A stretch of 20,760 nt of DNA from Theodoxus fluviatilis. Its lineage: Eukaryota > Mollusca > Gastropoda > Cycloneritida > Neritidae. A program made the position numbers and the translations under genes. A model generated the notes under the pieces. It made no database searches. It worked only from the letters and a program-made list of their open reading frames with translations, and was not told the origin of the DNA. Location of the stretch: positions 1 through 20,760 of the forward strand of contig JAWQFJ010018353.1 of assembly GCA_034096865.1 (NCBI GenBank). Direction: 5' to 3'. Below are positions 19,032-20,760 of the stretch, one piece after another. Position 1 is the first letter of the stretch; every line of letters starts with the position of its first letter.

Positions 19032-19754
19032 TGTTATGTGGTCTTGAAAAGGGCCGTTTGGTCAACTCGTGGCGAAGTCTCTGGGACGACAGGTAGGCAG
19101 ACAATCGTTATTCATCCCTTAGGAAATGACGAAGTTTTGAATCGTCAAGAATTCTGATGCGCCACGAAGTTTTGTGGACTCGTGTGGCGAATTCTTTAGT
19201 GTCTCGAAGTCTCGGTACTGTTGATGAAGTTTTGATGTGCCGAGCTTTTGGGAGCATAGAGCTCCTTTTCTAGTAAGCTGTGTAAAGGATTACAGAGCCG
19301 GATTGTACGCTGTTGTCACAAGTAGTATTAAAAGATTATCAATCTTTTCTGTGGCTCGTTAAATGTCTAGGGAATTCCGTACTACTTGGCACCTTCCAAT
19401 CAAAACCATTCGCACAAGGATGACGATTGGACGCAAATGAATGACTGGGCTTCATAAATCAAATTCAAATTCAGCTTTAATCAATAATAATCAAATTGGT
19501 CAAGAGTGATAAGTTTCAACACAATGAATAATAAGGCATGGTGATACTGAAACGCATTGTAAAATATAATGAACCCTTCCCCAGAATTAAATAATTAACT
19601 AAGAGGGCTGCCAAGCCAGGATGGGAAACCTGTACTCACGTACGCAACTTGGTGTGGCGTCCAGCCAATCCGTAGCCAGCAAAACAGGCTACTTTTCCAG
19701 TAAATGAGATTACACACACACACGATGGGAGAGGGGGTTTAAGGAGGGGGAATG
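19032..19754. other. Unassigned flank, right arm
   Basis: Mirror of 1010-1739. It differs by one missing base in a TTATTTATT run and a 5-base insertion near 19740. No gene or RNA is recognisable. Confidence 0.5.
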
Positions 19755-20339
19755 TCCATTCATGGACTCACTGCACATACACGACGAAACTGGAGATTTT
19801 TCTCTGGTGATGAGGCGTGGAGATTTCCCCACTCTCGTGGTGGAGGGTGAGGCGGGGACTTGCACTTGGTTCCGGAGATGGAGGGCTCTTGCATCAACGT
19901 GTAGTCTGACGTCAAGCAGGCGGCAGGCGGGCAGACGTCGTTGAGCAGGCGACAGGCGAGCTGAGACGGCGACGAGGAGGGGGCGAGGCGAGAGGGGGTC
20001 AGAGCTTTCTCGCAGGTGGCTTTCTCAGGAGTGGGAGAAATTTCTAGAGACAATTTCTCCTCACAGGGTGGTCAGCAGATAATTCACTCAGGAGAGGAAA
20101 ACGTTGCAAGAACAAAAGATTGCAATACCTTACGTTGTCTCTCCCTCCAGGCAGAAGTGAGAACAGTCCTCCATTTTTCCCGTTGTCTATCCATAGACGT
20201 TTGAAGAGAGGGTCACTGGGAATTAGTCCATCAGTGGACGAAAATTCCATCAGTTTTCACACATGTCCACCTCGTGAACTCTTTGAGACAGGGCGCCGTC
20301 CTACACATGGGCTGTCTCGATGAAAATTCGGCTACGGGC
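19755..20339 (-). other. Possible non-coding first exon, right-arm copy
   Basis: Right-arm counterpart of the stretch at 430-1009. It lacks an 8-base stretch present in the left arm at about 848-855, has a 2-base insertion in the small hairpin loop and a 5-base insertion just beyond the donor. Because of the 8-base difference a 97-codon frame stays open here but stops early in the left arm, which argues for drift rather than coding constraint. Confidence 0.13.
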
Positions 20340-20363
20340 ACGCCCGTGATCCCAAAGCAAGGG

Positions 20364-20547
20364 TTTAAATACAACGGCAAAAGTCTACCTGTTGTTCTCA
20401 ACCAATCACAGCGTTTTAGGATGTCTTGATTCACGATCTCGTATCAAATGACCAATCAAATGTTCATATAGTCATCTACTTCTCCCATTGAACAATAACC
20501 AAGCCGTTTCATTAGTCCGTTTCCCTGAAAAGTTCACTGCAGATTGG
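20364..20547 (-). promoter_or_regulatory. Candidate promoter, right-arm copy
   Basis: Mirror of the left-arm cluster: TTTAAATA at 20364-20371 and the same three CCAAT-type pentamers up to 20547, read on the minus strand. No base differences from the left copy are visible in the motifs. Same weak support. Confidence 0.22.
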
Positions 20548-20760
20548 TCAATGGTAGAGCGTGAATCGAGGTGAATAATACATCCTCCCAAACGTTCCAC
20601 TAAGTTCATTTCTGTATTGGAAGGAAAACAAGGTTCACTGTTCATTTTCCCTTCCAAAACTCCATTCACCATATCAATCCCAACATCAACACTGGCTTGG
20701 CAGCAAATATCAAAATACACTATGGCTTGGCAGATAATTCCCAACCCACTATACGATATA

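Larger units (their letters stand above)
10390..20760 (-). repeat. Right arm of giant inverted repeat
   Basis: Reverse complement of the left arm. Compared with the left arm it has an extra G near 11007 in the satellite, an 11-base instead of interrupted 10-base T/A run near 14904-14914, seven substitutions in the LINE fragment, several differences in the 5' part of the Tc1 element and about ten substitutions plus three indels (2, 8 and 5 bases) between about 19740 and 20170. Elsewhere it looks base-identical, including the 1.6 kb purine/pyrimidine minisatellite. Confidence 0.97.

Noticed and set aside
1..20760. Foldback (FB-type) transposon
   Set aside because: FB elements have inverted arms made of their own repeats and a target duplication at the outer ends. 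Here the arms contain several unrelated insertions with their own boundaries, and no outer ends lie within the window.
1..20760. tRNA, rRNA or other structural RNA genes
   Set aside because: Scanning by eye found no cloverleaf with conserved A and B boxes and no rRNA core sequence on either strand.

Overview
The window is eukaryotic repeat-rich DNA with no intact gene. Animal-type transposons (Tc1/mariner, a LINE remnant, a FLYWCH/MULE-like fragment), an intron boundary, long (CT)n tracts and abundant satellites suggest an invertebrate, perhaps a mollusc; that assignment is an impression, not a proof.

The dominant structure is one giant near-perfect inverted repeat. Position x in the left arm pairs with about 20768-x in the right arm, and the fold point lies between 10383 and 10384 with only about 12 unpaired bases. 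Both arms run to, and apparently past, the window ends. Every left-arm feature therefore recurs on the opposite strand in the right arm.

One arm, from the outside in (left coordinates): a low-complexity-free flank with a weak promoter-like cluster (222-405) and a GTGAGT donor (1004); a 1.49 kb Tc1-like element with TA target duplications (1742-3229) holding a dead transposase; a 613 bp tandem duplication that copies the element's 3' end plus a CT microsatellite (2808-4033); a decayed LINE reverse-transcriptase C-terminus with its 3' tail (4184-5443); CT and GA microsatellites; unassigned DNA with an NRF-1-like palindrome (5991); a 1.6 kb pyrimidine-strand minisatellite of 18 bp units (6806-8448) capped by a local 39 bp-arm hairpin (8411-8492); a 15 bp minisatellite (8496-8575); a FLYWCH/MULE-like transposase fragment pointing outward (8576-9165); and 1.1 kb of ATC-type satellite ending in eleven 12 bp units at the fold.

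The arms are not uniformly alike. The inner 6 kb, including hypervariable-looking satellites, is almost base-identical, while stretches at 600-1040, 1990-2350 and 4220-4350 carry clustered substitutions and indels. The two main explanations are a real palindrome homogenised by gene conversion near its centre, or an assembly that runs out along one haplotype and back along the other through a fold-back read. I cannot separate these from the sequence alone. No functional system of cooperating genes is present: the coding relics are independent transposon remains.
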